A stretch of DNA of 64,000 bases from Sediminibacillus massiliensis (GCF_900156915.1 NZ_LT732535.1:1513823-1577822); one strand, 5' to 3'. Numbered from the stretch's first letter, positions 1-8,066 are shown. The notes: a model not told the origin generated them from the sequence alone. Program-made: numbers and translations.

Positions 1-1140
1 TACTCCATGCTTGGCAGCGTTGCCTATGGCTGTAACGATCGATACAGGGGTAGAGATGACGAGAGCACAAGGACAGCCGACCACAAGAACTGCCAACCCT
101 TGATAAATCCATGTTACCCATTCCGCCTGCCAGAACAAAGGTGGCAGCACAGCAACAAGGATGGCTACCAAAATGACTGCCGGAGTATAATACGTGGCAA
201 ACCGGTCGACAAATGCCTGGGATGGCGCCCGTTCCCCTTGGGCTTCCTCAACCAGGTGGATGATTTTGGCAATCGTCGTGTCTTCCACATGTTTGGTGAC
301 TTCAACTTCCATGAAACCTTCTTCATTCAATGTTCCGGCAAATACTTCTGTATCAATCACTTTTTCGACAGGGACCGACTCCCCGGTGATAGCGGCTTGA
401 TTCACAGAAGAATGTCCAGACCGGACGATTCCATCCATCGCGATTTTCTCGCCTGGTTTTACAATCATTATGTCTCCGAGTTCAATTTCCTGAACATCGA
501 CTGAGATTTGTTTGCCATTTTTTCTGATGGTTGCCTGGTTTGGGGCAATGTCCATCAATGTTCGGATCGATTGTCTAGCTTTATCCATTGAATACCTTTC
601 CAATGTTTCACTGATAGCAAACAGAATGACAACGACAGCCCCTTCTGCCCACTCTCCTATAATTGCTGCACCGATAACGGCGATGGTCATTAATGTCTTC
701 ATATCAAATCTCAATTTAGACAAATTAATGAAGCCGGTTTTAAAAAGCGAACTTCCGCCTGTTATAATCGAGGCTCCGAATGCCAGTTTCACACTGATAT
801 GATCTCCATGGAAAAACATGGCAAATACAATACCAAGCAAAAATAAGCACCCTGACACAATAATAGAAAAATGCCGTTTCCATGCTGGAATTATTTCTTC
901 TGTGAAATCGTTCCTGTTCTCTTTTTCTGGAATAATTTTCAAATTTTCAAAGGAGCCTGCTTTCTCCAATTCTTTTACTTCCGCCTCCCCGAAAACAGTG
1001 ATTTTACTTGCCCCAAAATTTACTTTTGCATCTGAAACACCATCCAGGTGTTTAACGTTTTTTTCAAACGTTGCAGCACAGCCAGCTCAGGAAAAACCCT
1101 CGACCCGGTAAATCTCTTTTTTATCTTCCTTATCGTTCAT
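1..1140 (-). CDS. cadA: Cd2+/Zn2+-exporting P1B-type ATPase CadA, N-terminal part, with in-frame TGA (putative selenocysteine)
   Basis: This ATPase pumps Cd2+, Zn2+ or Pb2+ out across the cytoplasmic membrane; its C-terminus lies beyond the left edge. The ATG at 1140 follows a GAAGGAGGTG ribosome site inside cadC and overlaps cadC by 11 nt, so the two are translationally coupled. Residues 1-70 form an HMA metal-binding domain, followed by transmembrane helices, the actuator motif TGES near residue 250 and the ion-site CPC at 356-358. Codon 18 (1087-1089) is TGA where relatives have the first Cys of GFTCxxC; here it reads GFS-TGA-AGC. Apart from this codon the frame is open to the window edge with full family conservation. 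I infer Sec at position 18 (see the hairpin at 1054-1072). A nonsense mutation removing the HMA domain is the alternative. Confidence 0.9.
1054..1089 (-). promoter_or_regulatory. Candidate bSECIS element for cadA
   Basis: On the minus strand the TGA (1089-1087) is followed by 14 nt, then AACGTTT (1072-1066), loop GAAAA (1065-1061) and AAACGTT (1060-1054). The result is a perfect 7-bp stem with a 5-nt loop that begins with G, 21 nt after the TGA. Known bacterial SECIS hairpins lie just downstream of UGA and carry a G in the first loop positions. The thioredoxin-like gene at 6341-6856 has the same spacing. The function is inferred. Confidence 0.5.
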
Positions 1141-1519
1141 TTCCACTCACCTCCTTCTCGTGAAGGACAGCCGTTTCAATCAGACTGCGGACATGTTCGT
1201 CCTCCAGAGAATAAAAGACAAGTTTACCTTCTTTACGACTTTTCGCAATACCCAATGAACGAAGGTGCCTTAAATGGTGTGAAGCGGTGGCTGTCGAGAC
1301 ACCGAGAACATTCGCTACATCGCACACACACAATTCCGGTTCCTGCATTAGTGCATAAGTAATACTCATTCTTGTGTCATCAGATAGTGCTTTAAACATC
1401 TTTGCTATTGGAGAAAGTTCAATCCCTTCAAGAACTTTGGAAATTCGATCCACTTTTTCTTCGTCATAGCAGAATACTTCACATTTATCTTTATTCAATC
1501 TTGCCTGTTTAGCTGCCAT
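1130..1519 (-). CDS. cadC: ArsR/SmtB-family metal-sensing repressor CadC
   Basis: This winged-helix repressor releases the cad promoter when Cd2+, Pb2+ or Zn2+ binds. The 129-residue protein has the recognition region STATASHHLRHLRS and the metal-box motif ELCVCD, whose Cys pair corresponds to CadC Cys58/Cys60. It also has the two N-terminal Cys of the CadC subclass in CEVFC. It lies directly upstream of cadA, with which it overlaps by 11 nt, and downstream of two ATTCAAAT-type palindromes that it should bind. Size and motifs match pI258 CadC. It carries ordinary cysteines, so any Sec use in this operon is confined to the pump. Confidence 0.93.
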   Translation of the reverse strand: MAAKQARLNKDKCEVFCYDEEKVDRISKVLEGIELSPIAKMFKALSDDTRMSITYALMQEPELCVCDVANVLGVSTATASHHLRHLRSLGIAKSRKEGKLVFYSLEDEHVRSLIETAVLHEKEVSGNER

Positions 1520-1536
1520 CTAATCTACTCACCTAC

Positions 1537-1613
1537 ATTCAAATAACTATTTGAATATAGTGTATGTATTAATGCATGGAAATGTCAATATTCAAATGGA
1601 CATTTGAATATTG
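1537..1613 (-). promoter_or_regulatory. cad promoter with two CadC operator palindromes
   Basis: There are two perfect palindromes: 1537-1556 (half site ATTCAAATA, 2-nt centre) and 1586-1613 (half site CAATATTCAAATG, 2-nt centre). Both match the known CadC/ArsR target type. On the minus strand TTGACA (1588-1583) sits at the edge of the upstream palindrome, and a TACACT-like -10 follows after 18 nt. CadC bound to either site would block the polymerase. Confidence 0.8.
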
Positions 1614-1780
1614 ATTTACGGAAGTAAAGCGGAGTTCCATACTTAAATTGTTGATAGTTTGAAAACATAGTGGGAATCATCCTGACCATTTCCAAAATTT
1701 CTTTAGAGAGTTATAAAGCATCTATGTTTGTTTGACTTTAAATAGAAACAGGTAATTCTCCACAAAATGGAAAAACGATA

Positions 1781-1821
1781 GAGTAAAAAAAACCGTGATT
1801 TCTAGAATGAAATCTACGGTT
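1781..1821 (-). terminator. Terminator of codBA
   Basis: The stem pairs AACCGTGATTTC (1791-1802) with GAAATCTACGGTT (1809-1821). An A8 tract at 1785-1792 is read as U on the minus strand, downstream of codA. The remaining sequence between 1620 and 1780 shows no gene or clear signal. Confidence 0.8.
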
Positions 1822-1868
1822 CTTTTAACTGATTCTGTTGAAAACTTTCTCTTCATCAACAGAAATGG

Positions 1869-3137
1869 TTAACGTTTAAATATTACTTGTTCAACAGATT
1901 CCCCGAATGAAAGGCTTGTTTCCCCAGGCTTTGTCTCGGCAATAATGCTTCCGTTCCGGATGGAATAACGGACATCTGCCTGTCTGCGGACCGCCTCATA
2001 TTCATCTTCGGCTCCCAACACAATCATGTTGGCAGGTTTTCCTTCCTCTATTCCGTAAGAGTCTTCAATACTTAAAGTCCTCGCACTGTTGGTGGTAATC
2101 AAGTCGATCGAATCCTTAATCTGGTTATAGCCCATCAACTGGGTGACATGGATACCCATATGCAGCACCTGCAGCATATTTCCAGTACCGAGTGGGTACC
2201 ACGGGTCAAAAATATCATCATGGCCAAAGCAGACATTAATGCCCGAATCAAGCATCTCTTTGACACGGGTGATTCCACGCCTTTTTGGATATGTGTCAAA
2301 ACGTCCCTGTAAGTGAATGTTGACCAGCGGATTGGCAACGAAGTTTATACCGGACAATTTTAACAACCGGAACAGCTTGGAAGTATAAGCATCGTTATAG
2401 GAGTGCATCGCTGTAGTGTGGCTGGCAGTAACGCGACTGCCCAATCCAAGCCGATGTGCTTCGGCGGCCACTACCTCTACAAACCGTGATTGTTCGTCAT
2501 CAATCTCGTCACAATGAATATCAATCAAGCGGTCATATTTACCGGCAAGCTCGAACACGATTTTCATTGATTCCACACCATATTCGCGGGTGAATTCGTA
2601 ATGCGGTATTCCCCCGACTACATCCGCTCCCAATTTCAAAGCTTCTTCCAACAATTCTTTTCCGTTCGGAAATGAAACGATGCCTTCTTGCGGGAAAGCA
2701 ACAAGTTGTAAATCCACGTAGTCTGCCATTTCCTGTTTCACTTCAAGTAATGCCTTCAAAGCTGTCAATTCAGGATCAGTTACATCGACATGTGTACGGA
2801 CATGCTGGATACCTTGGGCAATTTGCCATTTCAGTGCCTTCACTGCCCGGTTTTTCACGTCTTGCTTTGTAAGTGCTTTTTTCCGTTCAGACCATGTTTC
2901 AATCCCTTCGAACAGTGTGCCGCTTTCATTCCACTTTGGTTCACCCGCCGTCAAAGTTGTATCAAGGTGGATATGCGGTTCTATAAATGGCGGAAGAACG
3001 AGGCTGCCATTTGCGTCGATTACGTCATGATTGGCATGATTTGTCTCTTCCTGTGTAATTGATTGGATAATACCTTGTTCGATTACTATTTGCCAAAGGC
3101 CTTCTCTTCCTCTGAGCACTGCATTTGTGATAATCAA
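1869..3137 (-). CDS. codA: Cytosine deaminase-type amidohydrolase
   Basis: It deaminates cytosine to uracil and ammonia for pyrimidine salvage in the cytoplasm. The 422-residue amidohydrolase-fold protein has the metal site [18 protein letters not shown] near residues 55-72, [11 protein letters not shown] near 115, the HCDE motif near 210, SHTTAMHSY near 240 and the metal Asp in [14 protein letters not shown] near 310. These are the signatures of the CodA branch rather than of dihydroorotase. It lies 4 nt downstream of codB and shares the PyrR-controlled leader at 4475-4605, which supports a pyrimidine role. The family also deaminates isoguanine or creatinine, so exact substrate preference is inferred. 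Confidence 0.88.
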   Translation of the reverse strand: MIITNAVLRGREGLWQIVIEQGIIQSITQEETNHANHDVIDANGSLVLPPFIEPHIHLDTTLTAGEPKWNESGTLFEGIETWSERKKALTKQDVKNRAVKALKWQIAQGIQHVRTHVDVTDPELTALKALLEVKQEMADYVDLQLVAFPQEGIVSFPNGKELLEEALKLGADVVGGIPHYEFTREYGVESMKIVFELAGKYDRLIDIHCDEIDDEQSRFVEVVAAEAHRLGLGSRVTASHTTAMHSYNDAYTSKLFRLLKLSGINFVANPLVNIHLQGRFDTYPKRRGITRVKEMLDSGINVCFGHDDIFDPWYPLGTGNMLQVLHMGIHVTQLMGYNQIKDSIDLITTNSARTLSIEDSYGIEEGKPANMIVLGAEDEYEAVRRQADVRYSIRNGSIIAETKPGETSLSFGESVEQVIFKR

Positions 3138-3141
3138 TCTG

Positions 3142-4410
3142 TTAAGCCCCTTTTTCCACTGCCATCGAAGCAGCCGATTTTTTTATTTTTTCCACTCCAA
3201 TTGAAATACCTGCATAAACGATAATCGAACCAATAATGGCATTAAGAGGAGGTATTCCCGGAACAAACTGTGCAAAAGCAAATCCAGCGGCCCATGCTAC
3301 AAGCGCCGGCCAGTTAACAGTCTTAAAGGACATTTCCTCAAATCGGCGATATTTACCGCGGTTCAAAATGAAATAGTCGGCAAGCAAAATCGCCCCAATC
3401 GGAGGCAAAGCACCGCCTAGCAAAGTTAGCCATCCGACAAAATTGTTATAAAGCCACATTGCAAAAATCGTCCCAATAATTCCGTTGAAGATGACCACTT
3501 TGTTTTTGGTTATTTTGGTGATATTTGAAAAGCCTAAACCGGAAGCATACAAGGCATTATCATTGGTTGTCCAAATATTCAACCCAAGTACAAGAATTGC
3601 CGGTATTATCAAACCTTGAATGAACATCACTTCTGAAATATCGGATTGCCCTGTAACGACAGCTCCGACACCTCCAAAAATAAACATCAACGAATTGCCG
3701 ATAAAGAAAGCGGCAATTGTGGTGACGACTGCAGATCTTTTCGTCTTAGCAAACCTGGCCACATCGGGAGTCAACGTTCCACCACTTGCAAAAGATCCTA
3801 CACAGATGGTAAGTGCTGCGGCGATTCCGATGGATTCAGCCGGCTGATAGGCCATCAATTCTGTCATTCCTCCGATGGAATCGACCGCTTTGAAAACGGA
3901 TAAGCTTCCCAAAACAGCTATAGCGGGAACTGCCACAAAGCTAAGGATTGCCAGTGCTTTCATACCAAAGAAAGCAGAAGCTGTCATCAGAAGACCAGAA
4001 ATAATTACTAGAAAAGTCATGTCGATACCAGTAACCTTCTGAACAGGCACAGCGAACATGGCAATGCCGACACCGAACCAGCCCACCTGGGTGGCTCCTA
4101 ACAGAAAAGAAGCTAGATAAGATCCCTTTTCACCAAATGCATAACGAGCAAGCAGATGGGTTGATAAGCCAGTTTTAGCCGCAATATGCGCAAGTGCTCC
4201 TGTGTAAAGCCCAAGAATCAAGTTACCTGCCAATACTGTCCAAATAAACTGCTCCAAAGTTAAGCCCAGGCCAAGTGTCCCGCCCGACAGCATGCTTGCG
4301 GAGAAAAATGTAAAGCCCAACATGACGAAGAGCATTTTCCAAAAGCCGTTCCTTCCCCTTTGCGGCACAGTTTGCAACGCGTAATCATGGTCGATATGTT
4401 GATGTTTCAT
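3142..4410 (-). CDS. codB: Cytosine permease (NCS1 family)
   Basis: It imports cytosine across the cytoplasmic membrane. The product has about 422 residues with roughly 12 hydrophobic segments. The N-terminal stretch [20 protein letters not shown] is the NCS1 signature helix, and a second conserved block is [13 protein letters not shown] near 105. The ATG at 4410 is preferred over an upstream TTG because AGGGGG lies 8 nt before it. It is the first gene of codBA. The untranslated leader carries a PyrR-type attenuator, so expression should fall when UMP/UTP is high. Confidence 0.88.
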   Translation of the reverse strand: MKHQHIDHDYALQTVPQRGRNGFWKMLFVMLGFTFFSASMLSGGTLGLGLTLEQFIWTVLAGNLILGLYTGALAHIAAKTGLSTHLLARYAFGEKGSYLASFLLGATQVGWFGVGIAMFAVPVQKVTGIDMTFLVIISGLLMTASAFFGMKALAILSFVAVPAIAVLGSLSVFKAVDSIGGMTELMAYQPAESIGIAAALTICVGSFASGGTLTPDVARFAKTKRSAVVTTIAAFFIGNSLMFIFGGVGAVVTGQSDISEVMFIQGLIIPAILVLGLNIWTTNDNALYASGLGFSNITKITKNKVVIFNGIIGTIFAMWLYNNFVGWLTLLGGALPPIGAILLADYFILNRGKYRRFEEMSFKTVNWPALVAWAAGFAFAQFVPGIPPLNAIIGSIIVYAGISIGVEKIKKSAASMAVEKGA

Positions 4411-4470
4411 AACCAATTCCCCCTATATAATAGTAGAACTGGTACCAAATAAGCGAAAGAATCAGAGCGC

Positions 4471-4605
4471 AAAAAAAAGCTTCCTGCCATTTCTGACAAG
4501 AAGCTTTTCATATTTGCAAGCGATAAAAGACACACACACACGTGCTTATGATCCCTTGCGGTTCTCCGCTGTCCTTGTCAGCCTCACTGGACTGAATTAA
4601 AGGTA
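4471..4605 (-). promoter_or_regulatory. PyrR-type attenuator in the codBA leader
   Basis: On the minus strand the leader contains the PyrR binding-loop consensus: CAGTCCAGTGAGGCTGACAA around 4592-4573, followed by a stem that includes GCGGAGAACCGC. A rho-independent terminator follows: AAAAGCTTC pairs with GAAGCTTTT across 4508-4475 with a U8 tract at 4478-4471. In Bacillus pyr operons, UMP-loaded PyrR stabilises the anti-antiterminator so the terminator forms. Attenuation of codBA is inferred from this match; pyrR itself is not in the window. Confidence 0.82.
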
Positions 4606-4624
4606 CCAATATTTAATTAAATTT

Positions 4625-4653
4625 ATTGTCGCAGATGGCGCAAAAAGTGTCAA
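4625..4653 (-). promoter_or_regulatory. Sigma-A promoter of codBA
   Basis: TTGACA (4653-4648) and GACAAT (4630-4625) are separated by exactly 17 nt, 20-25 nt upstream of the PyrR leader. The bases before the -35 (CTCCTG) also precede the -35 of the promoter at 4931-4959. Confidence 0.7.
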
Positions 4654-4694
4654 CAGGAGAAAGCTGGTAATTCATGCATGGACTCAATTTTAAA

Positions 4695-4924
4695 ACAAAA
4701 AAACCAGCCCCTAAGGACTGGTTTAACATTTAAATGGTTAGAGCCACCATTGCCGTAACTTTTCGTAATAAAGTTTTAAACCACCACTCCTCAAAGTGGG
4801 TGTTCGCAGAATGCTTCCTGTCTTCCACTGCATGTTGGAGGCTTGACATTTCACACTCAATTTAAAACTCCCTATTACAGTTTAAAGGTTAAAACTTATT
4901 ATCATTACGTACAAAGTAGCTTGT
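4695..4924 (-). ncRNA. Orphan ~230-nt transcription unit (structured RNA and/or small mRNA)
   Basis: A consensus promoter at 4959-4931 and a strong terminator at 4724-4694 (AAACCAG with CTGGTTT plus a U tract) delimit this unit. Inside, AGTTTTAAA pairs with TTTAAAACT and GTAATA with TATTAC to make a long rod. A GTTA...TAAC hairpin (15-nt interior) and an outer pairing of GTTTTAACC-TTTAAA with TTTAAA-TGTTAAAC can also form. I do not recognise an Rfam family; the rod shape recalls 6S RNA but no conserved 6S sequence was identified. The unit also holds a 40-codon ORF with a good ribosome site. Confidence 0.5.
4738..4860 (-). CDS. Putative 40-residue small protein in the orphan transcript
   Basis: A TTG start at 4860 lies 7 nt after AGGGAG (4873-4868), and the ORF ends with TAA just before the terminator. 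The peptide is basic and ends in LYYEKLRQWWL, with no membrane segment or signal peptide. A second overlapping frame opens at an ATG within the same transcript but lacks a ribosome site. No function is known to me. The tight fit between promoter, ribosome site, stop and terminator suggests a real small gene, but the region could equally be a structured RNA. Confidence 0.4.
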   Translation of the reverse strand: MSVKCQASNMQWKTGSILRTPTLRSGGLKLYYEKLRQWWL

Positions 4925-4930
4925 AAACAT

Positions 4931-4959
4931 AATATACAGCATTTCGATTAAAAGGTCAA
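4931..4959 (-). promoter_or_regulatory. Sigma-A promoter of the orphan transcript
   Basis: TTGACC (4959-4954) and TATATT (4936-4931) are separated by exactly 17 nt. This is one of the best promoters in the window. Confidence 0.75.
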
Positions 4960-4984
4960 CAGGAGAATTTCACAGTTTAGTAGT

Positions 4985-5620
4985 TTACTCTTCTCCCACT
5001 ACAGTGAATCGCTCTTTATTATGTTCTTCATTTTCAATTTCATCGATTACGGCAATCGCATAATCTGCATAACTGATATGACTCTTACCTCGTTTATTTC
5101 CGATGACATAATCCGTCCCTTTTTTATAAAATCCGGTTCTCCGTCCATTTGCTTCGAAAGACACCGCGGGACTGATATATGTCCAATTAAGATTTTTTGT
5201 CTGCTCCAGCATTTTCAGTGTTTCGAGTTGTTGCTCTGCAGTAGGGCGGAGAAAATCCGGGAATTCCCGTGTCTCCAGCAATCGGGTTTCCTTTGTCTCA
5301 TCTATGAACAAACTCCCGGCCCCTCCTACGACAATCAGTCTGGTACTGCTTTGTTCCAGTGCTTTTATTAGTAAGGTGCCGGCTTCCAGAAAAAGGTTTT
5401 CTTGCCCGGTGGAGGGGGCAAACGCATCCACGACAATGTCGAATTCGGTTAAATCGGATGCCGTCAGGTCAAATAGGTCTTTTTCCAGGACTTCCATATA
5501 CTTGGTCTTCAATTTAAAGGCATTTCTAACGATACCTGTAACTTCGTGCCCTCTGTCTACAGCCTCTTTCGCTATTAAACTTCCAGCTTTACCACTGGCT
5601 CCTATCACTCCGACTTTCAC
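4985..5620 (-). CDS. NAD(P)-binding atypical SDR protein
   Basis: The 211-residue Rossmann protein begins MKVGVIGASGKAGSLIAKEA, containing the GxxGxxG dinucleotide motif of the NAD(P)H-binding/NmrA-like group (YwnB type). The GTG start at 5620 follows GAGAGGAG. The conserved Tyr-xxx-Lys catalytic pair of classical SDRs is not in the usual place, so it may be a reductase, isomerase or redox sensor. The substrate is unknown. It is a single gene whose stop lies 26 nt before the orphan-transcript promoter. Confidence 0.75.
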   Translation of the reverse strand: MKVGVIGASGKAGSLIAKEAVDRGHEVTGIVRNAFKLKTKYMEVLEKDLFDLTASDLTEFDIVVDAFAPSTGQENLFLEAGTLLIKALEQSSTRLIVVGGAGSLFIDETKETRLLETREFPDFLRPTAEQQLETLKMLEQTKNLNWTYISPAVSFEANGRRTGFYKKGTDYVIGNKRGKSHISYADYAIAVIDEIENEEHNKERFTVVGEE

Positions 5621-5769
5621 TATACTCTGCTCCTCTCGCTGTCATGATTATACTTATCTACCCTTTTCCAAAGGCGTTATAACAACATTTGATCGCGAAA
5701 TTTTCTATCCCCACCCTAAAACCGGGTCCCCCCATACAGTACCTTTTAAAAAAATTTAACATTTGAGGC

Positions 5770-6217
5770 AAACTGCGACATAGTGACAATTCTATTTCTT
5801 GTTGTTCTGATGATCGTTGAGTGCATGGACTCGCTGCGGCAGAACACTTCGCTTTTAGATTTTTTCTGAATACTGGCTAAGGATTATCCCATGTTAAACA
5901 AATCTAGGACCATTTCCCACTTGATTATATGTTCTATCCAAAGCGAAGGAAAAATGCGAGACTCCAGTGGGAAAGGAACAGTCTGAAGATCCCGCAGGGG
6001 CGGTCTTTGCACCGAGGACAATGGTTTTCGGTGGGCCGAGTAATCGCAGGCCCAAGTAACGCTTCGACAGCGAGACATCGCACGCAGAAAATCGATTTGT
6101 ATTTTCAAGGAAGCTGAAGCGTTCCCCACGGAAAGCGAGTATTTTTCCGCAGCGCTGGACTACCCACTCAATCCGAAAAGAATGGAAGGAAGTCACAAAA
6201 AAGTTATGTCGAAGTTT
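5770..6217. repeat. Dispersed modular repeat, copy A (448 bp)
   Basis: The copy is bounded by AAACTGCGACAT (5770-5781) and its imperfect inverse ATGTCGAAGTTT (6206-6217). The interior carries an inverted fragment beginning CTCGCTGCGGCAGAACAC and a second module, GGGAAAGGAACAGTCTGAAG to ATTTTTCCGCAGCGCTGG. Both modules recur in copies B and D. Small ORFs across it change between copies and are not coding. No target duplication is obvious. The flanking stretches 5621-5769 and 6218-6286 hold nothing recognisable. Confidence 0.8.
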
Positions 6218-6286
6218 ATGGTTACTGTGCAGTTTTTTGAACGAGTAATCTTATTTCCGTCTTGGATGTAAAGAGAAGCTGGCAAT

Positions 6287-6320
6287 AAAAAAACTGCCCT
6301 TGCTTTTGCACAAGGACAGT
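6287..6320 (-). terminator. Terminator of the thioredoxin-like gene
   Basis: ACTGCCCTTGC pairs with GCACAAGGACAGT across a TTTT loop, allowing one mismatch and one bulge. An A7 tract on the plus strand supplies the U-run. Confidence 0.8.
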
Positions 6321-6340
6321 ATCTTCTATCTATTCATCTA

Positions 6341-6856
6341 TTAATCAGTTAACTTATTGTACTCTTTTTTTATTTCTGCAGCGGTCTTCTCGATTTCTTC
6401 TCCCCAATGGTCATTTTGCGTCTGGAAGACGACATTGCCATTTGTATCAAGGAGGCCGTATCCTCGGGCAGCACTGTCCTGGTCTTTCATTCCCATTGTG
6501 TCGATGAGAGTAAAATCCGGATCAGAGATAAACGGAAGGCTATTTTCTCCAGTGTATTCTCTAATACCAATTGACAGTTCTTTTTGCTGCTCGGTAGTAT
6601 CTTTACTTACAATATACATTTCCAGATCCATATCCTGAAATTCATCCAGATTTTCATGCAGCTGAACCAGCTGTTGTTGGCAGAGACTTCAGGTGTATGT
6701 GGTAATGAAAAAGAATAAAACCGGCTTCTCCATCGGGAAAGTTACCGCTTGATCATCTTGATTCTTCAAAGTTACCGGCTCATCCAGCTGGCTTTGTCCA
6801 CAACCTGCCAGAATCATGACGACAACCATGACCAAAAAAGTTACTTTAAGTCTCAT
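6341..6856 (-). CDS. Thioredoxin-like (TlpA/ResA-type) lipoprotein with in-frame TGA (putative selenocysteine)
   Basis: This is probably a membrane-anchored extracytoplasmic thiol oxidoreductase. The ATG at 6856 follows AGAAAGGAG. Residues 1-18 are a lipoprotein signal with lipobox LAGC (Cys19). The thioredoxin-fold core starts near residue 40 with PVLFFFITTYT, then codon 56 is TGA (6691-6689), then SLC. Relatives have TTWCxxC here, so the TGA sits at the first catalytic Cys and the resolving Cys59 is present. After the TGA the protein continues in frame with family-like sequence for 115 residues (ISDPDFTLIDTMG, GLLDTNGNVVFQ) and its own terminator. I infer a UxxC selenoprotein of 171 residues. 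A single nonsense mutation is the alternative. Confidence 0.82.
6659..6691 (-). promoter_or_regulatory. Candidate bSECIS element for the thioredoxin-like gene
   Basis: After the TGA (6691-6689) come 15 nt, then CAGCTG (6673-6668), loop GTT (6667-6665) and CAGCTG (6664-6659), a perfect 6-bp stem. The loop G is reached after 21 nt, exactly as in cadA. The sequence is unrelated to the cadA hairpin, so the shared feature is geometry, not homology. Confidence 0.5.
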
Positions 6857-6893
6857 GGTGACTCCTTTCTTTCTCTCTAATTGACCCATATAA

Positions 6894-6922
6894 ATTGTAG
6901 AGTATAACAAACACTTATTCAA
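6894..6922 (-). promoter_or_regulatory. Sigma-A promoter of the thioredoxin-like gene
   Basis: TTGAAT (6922-6917) and TACAAT (6899-6894) have a 17-nt spacer, about 40 nt before the ATG. An intact promoter argues against a decayed pseudogene. Confidence 0.7.
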
Positions 6923-6961
6923 CAAAATTTAATAGAAACTTTTCGATTCTCTATTAATCAT

Positions 6962-7915
6962 TCATTTATTCATCGATCGCTCAATGAAATCCTGCACCCT
7001 GTTTTGAAACTCTAACGTTGCAACCGAGTATGCTTTCGTATGCCCTGCGTCAGGCACAATCCATAATTCTTTGTCGCCACCTGCAGCATCAAATAGCTCA
7101 TACGCCATCTCCGTCGGAACCAGTTCATCTTTGTCGCCATGGATTATCAGCAGCGGCTTTGTATTATCCGCGACTTGCTTCACAGCAGACGCTTCTCCAA
7201 AAGTAAACCCTGCTCTAAGTCTGGTAATAGCACTAGTAATATCCATAATTGGAAACGATGGTAAATGATACAGATGTTTTAATTGGTAGGAGAGTTCTTC
7301 TTTAACAGATGTATATCCGCTATCTGCGATTATCCCCTTGACCTCTTCAGGGAGCTCCTCCCCGCTTGCCATTAAAACCAACGCAGCACCCATCGAGTTT
7401 CCATGCAAGATTATTTTATCCGCCTGGTGATTTTCCACTAATTCCTCTATCCAAGACAGATAATCCAGACGGTCATGCCATCCGTATCCAATATAGTCTC
7501 CTTCACTATCTCCATGTCCACGGGAGTCCGGAAGCAAAACATCAAAGCCCTGGTCGTAATAAAATTGAGCGTAATCCCCCATCTGATCGCTCTGCCCCCG
7601 GTAGCCATGAGCGAGGATGACAGCTTTTCCCGTATTCTGATCATTTCCCAGGAAATCGGCCGTTAACTTCAAACCGTCGAAGGATTCTTTTTCGATTACT
7701 TCCATAGCTTGTCGATTAAACCATATTTTTGCCTGTTCAAGGATTTTTTGCTCCTGGCTATTTGCGAACACTTCAACTGTATCAGCTTCTTTATGAAGCT
7801 CTACGACTTTCCCGCGCTTGACACTTTCTCCGTAAAAGTAATTAGCACCCGCAACCAGCACAATTAACACAGCCAGAGTAATTGCACTTATGGAAATATA
7901 AATCTTCTTTTTCAC
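6962..7915 (-). CDS. Membrane-anchored alpha/beta hydrolase
   Basis: The 317-residue protein has one N-terminal transmembrane segment (about residues 5-25) and an alpha/beta-hydrolase fold. It shows HGYRGQSD (oxyanion loop), the nucleophile elbow GNSMG near 170, the acid in HGDKDELVP near 255 and the His in DAGHTKAY near 290. It resembles B. subtilis YqkD-type hydrolases with an outward-facing catalytic domain. The GTG start at 7915 follows AGAGG. It is probably an esterase or lipase of unknown substrate. Confidence 0.8.
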   Translation of the reverse strand: MKKKIYISISAITLAVLIVLVAGANYFYGESVKRGKVVELHKEADTVEVFANSQEQKILEQAKIWFNRQAMEVIEKESFDGLKLTADFLGNDQNTGKAVILAHGYRGQSDQMGDYAQFYYDQGFDVLLPDSRGHGDSEGDYIGYGWHDRLDYLSWIEELVENHQADKIILHGNSMGAALVLMASGEELPEEVKGIIADSGYTSVKEELSYQLKHLYHLPSFPIMDITSAITRLRAGFTFGEASAVKQVADNTKPLLIIHGDKDELVPTEMAYELFDAAGGDKELWIVPDAGHTKAYSVATLEFQNRVQDFIERSMNK

Positions 7916-8066
7916 TTTATCGCCTCTAATATTAGTATTTTCTCTCTATCATTATAGTCGATACCATCACGAAATAGAGTCTTTTCCGCGAAATTCAACA
8001 ATCTTGATCAAAATGTTTACTAATCAACTTACATGGATACATTTTATAAATCAGGAGGTTGATAAA

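Noticed and set aside
1-1140. Plus-strand open frames at 7-504, 512-802 and 818-1111
   Set aside because: They are reverse-frame shadows of the conserved CadA coding sequence; no ribosome sites.
4695-4924. Identification of the orphan transcript as 6S RNA, a T-box or a SAM riboswitch
   Set aside because: The rod-like fold is suggestive of 6S only; no T-box AGGGTGG motif, no S-box core and no recognised 6S sequence were found.
1087-6691. TGA read as Trp or Cys by a changed genetic code
   Set aside because: TGA is the normal stop of several intact genes here (for example those ending at 13261, 26574 and 29760), and the two internal TGA codons are limited to CxxC positions.
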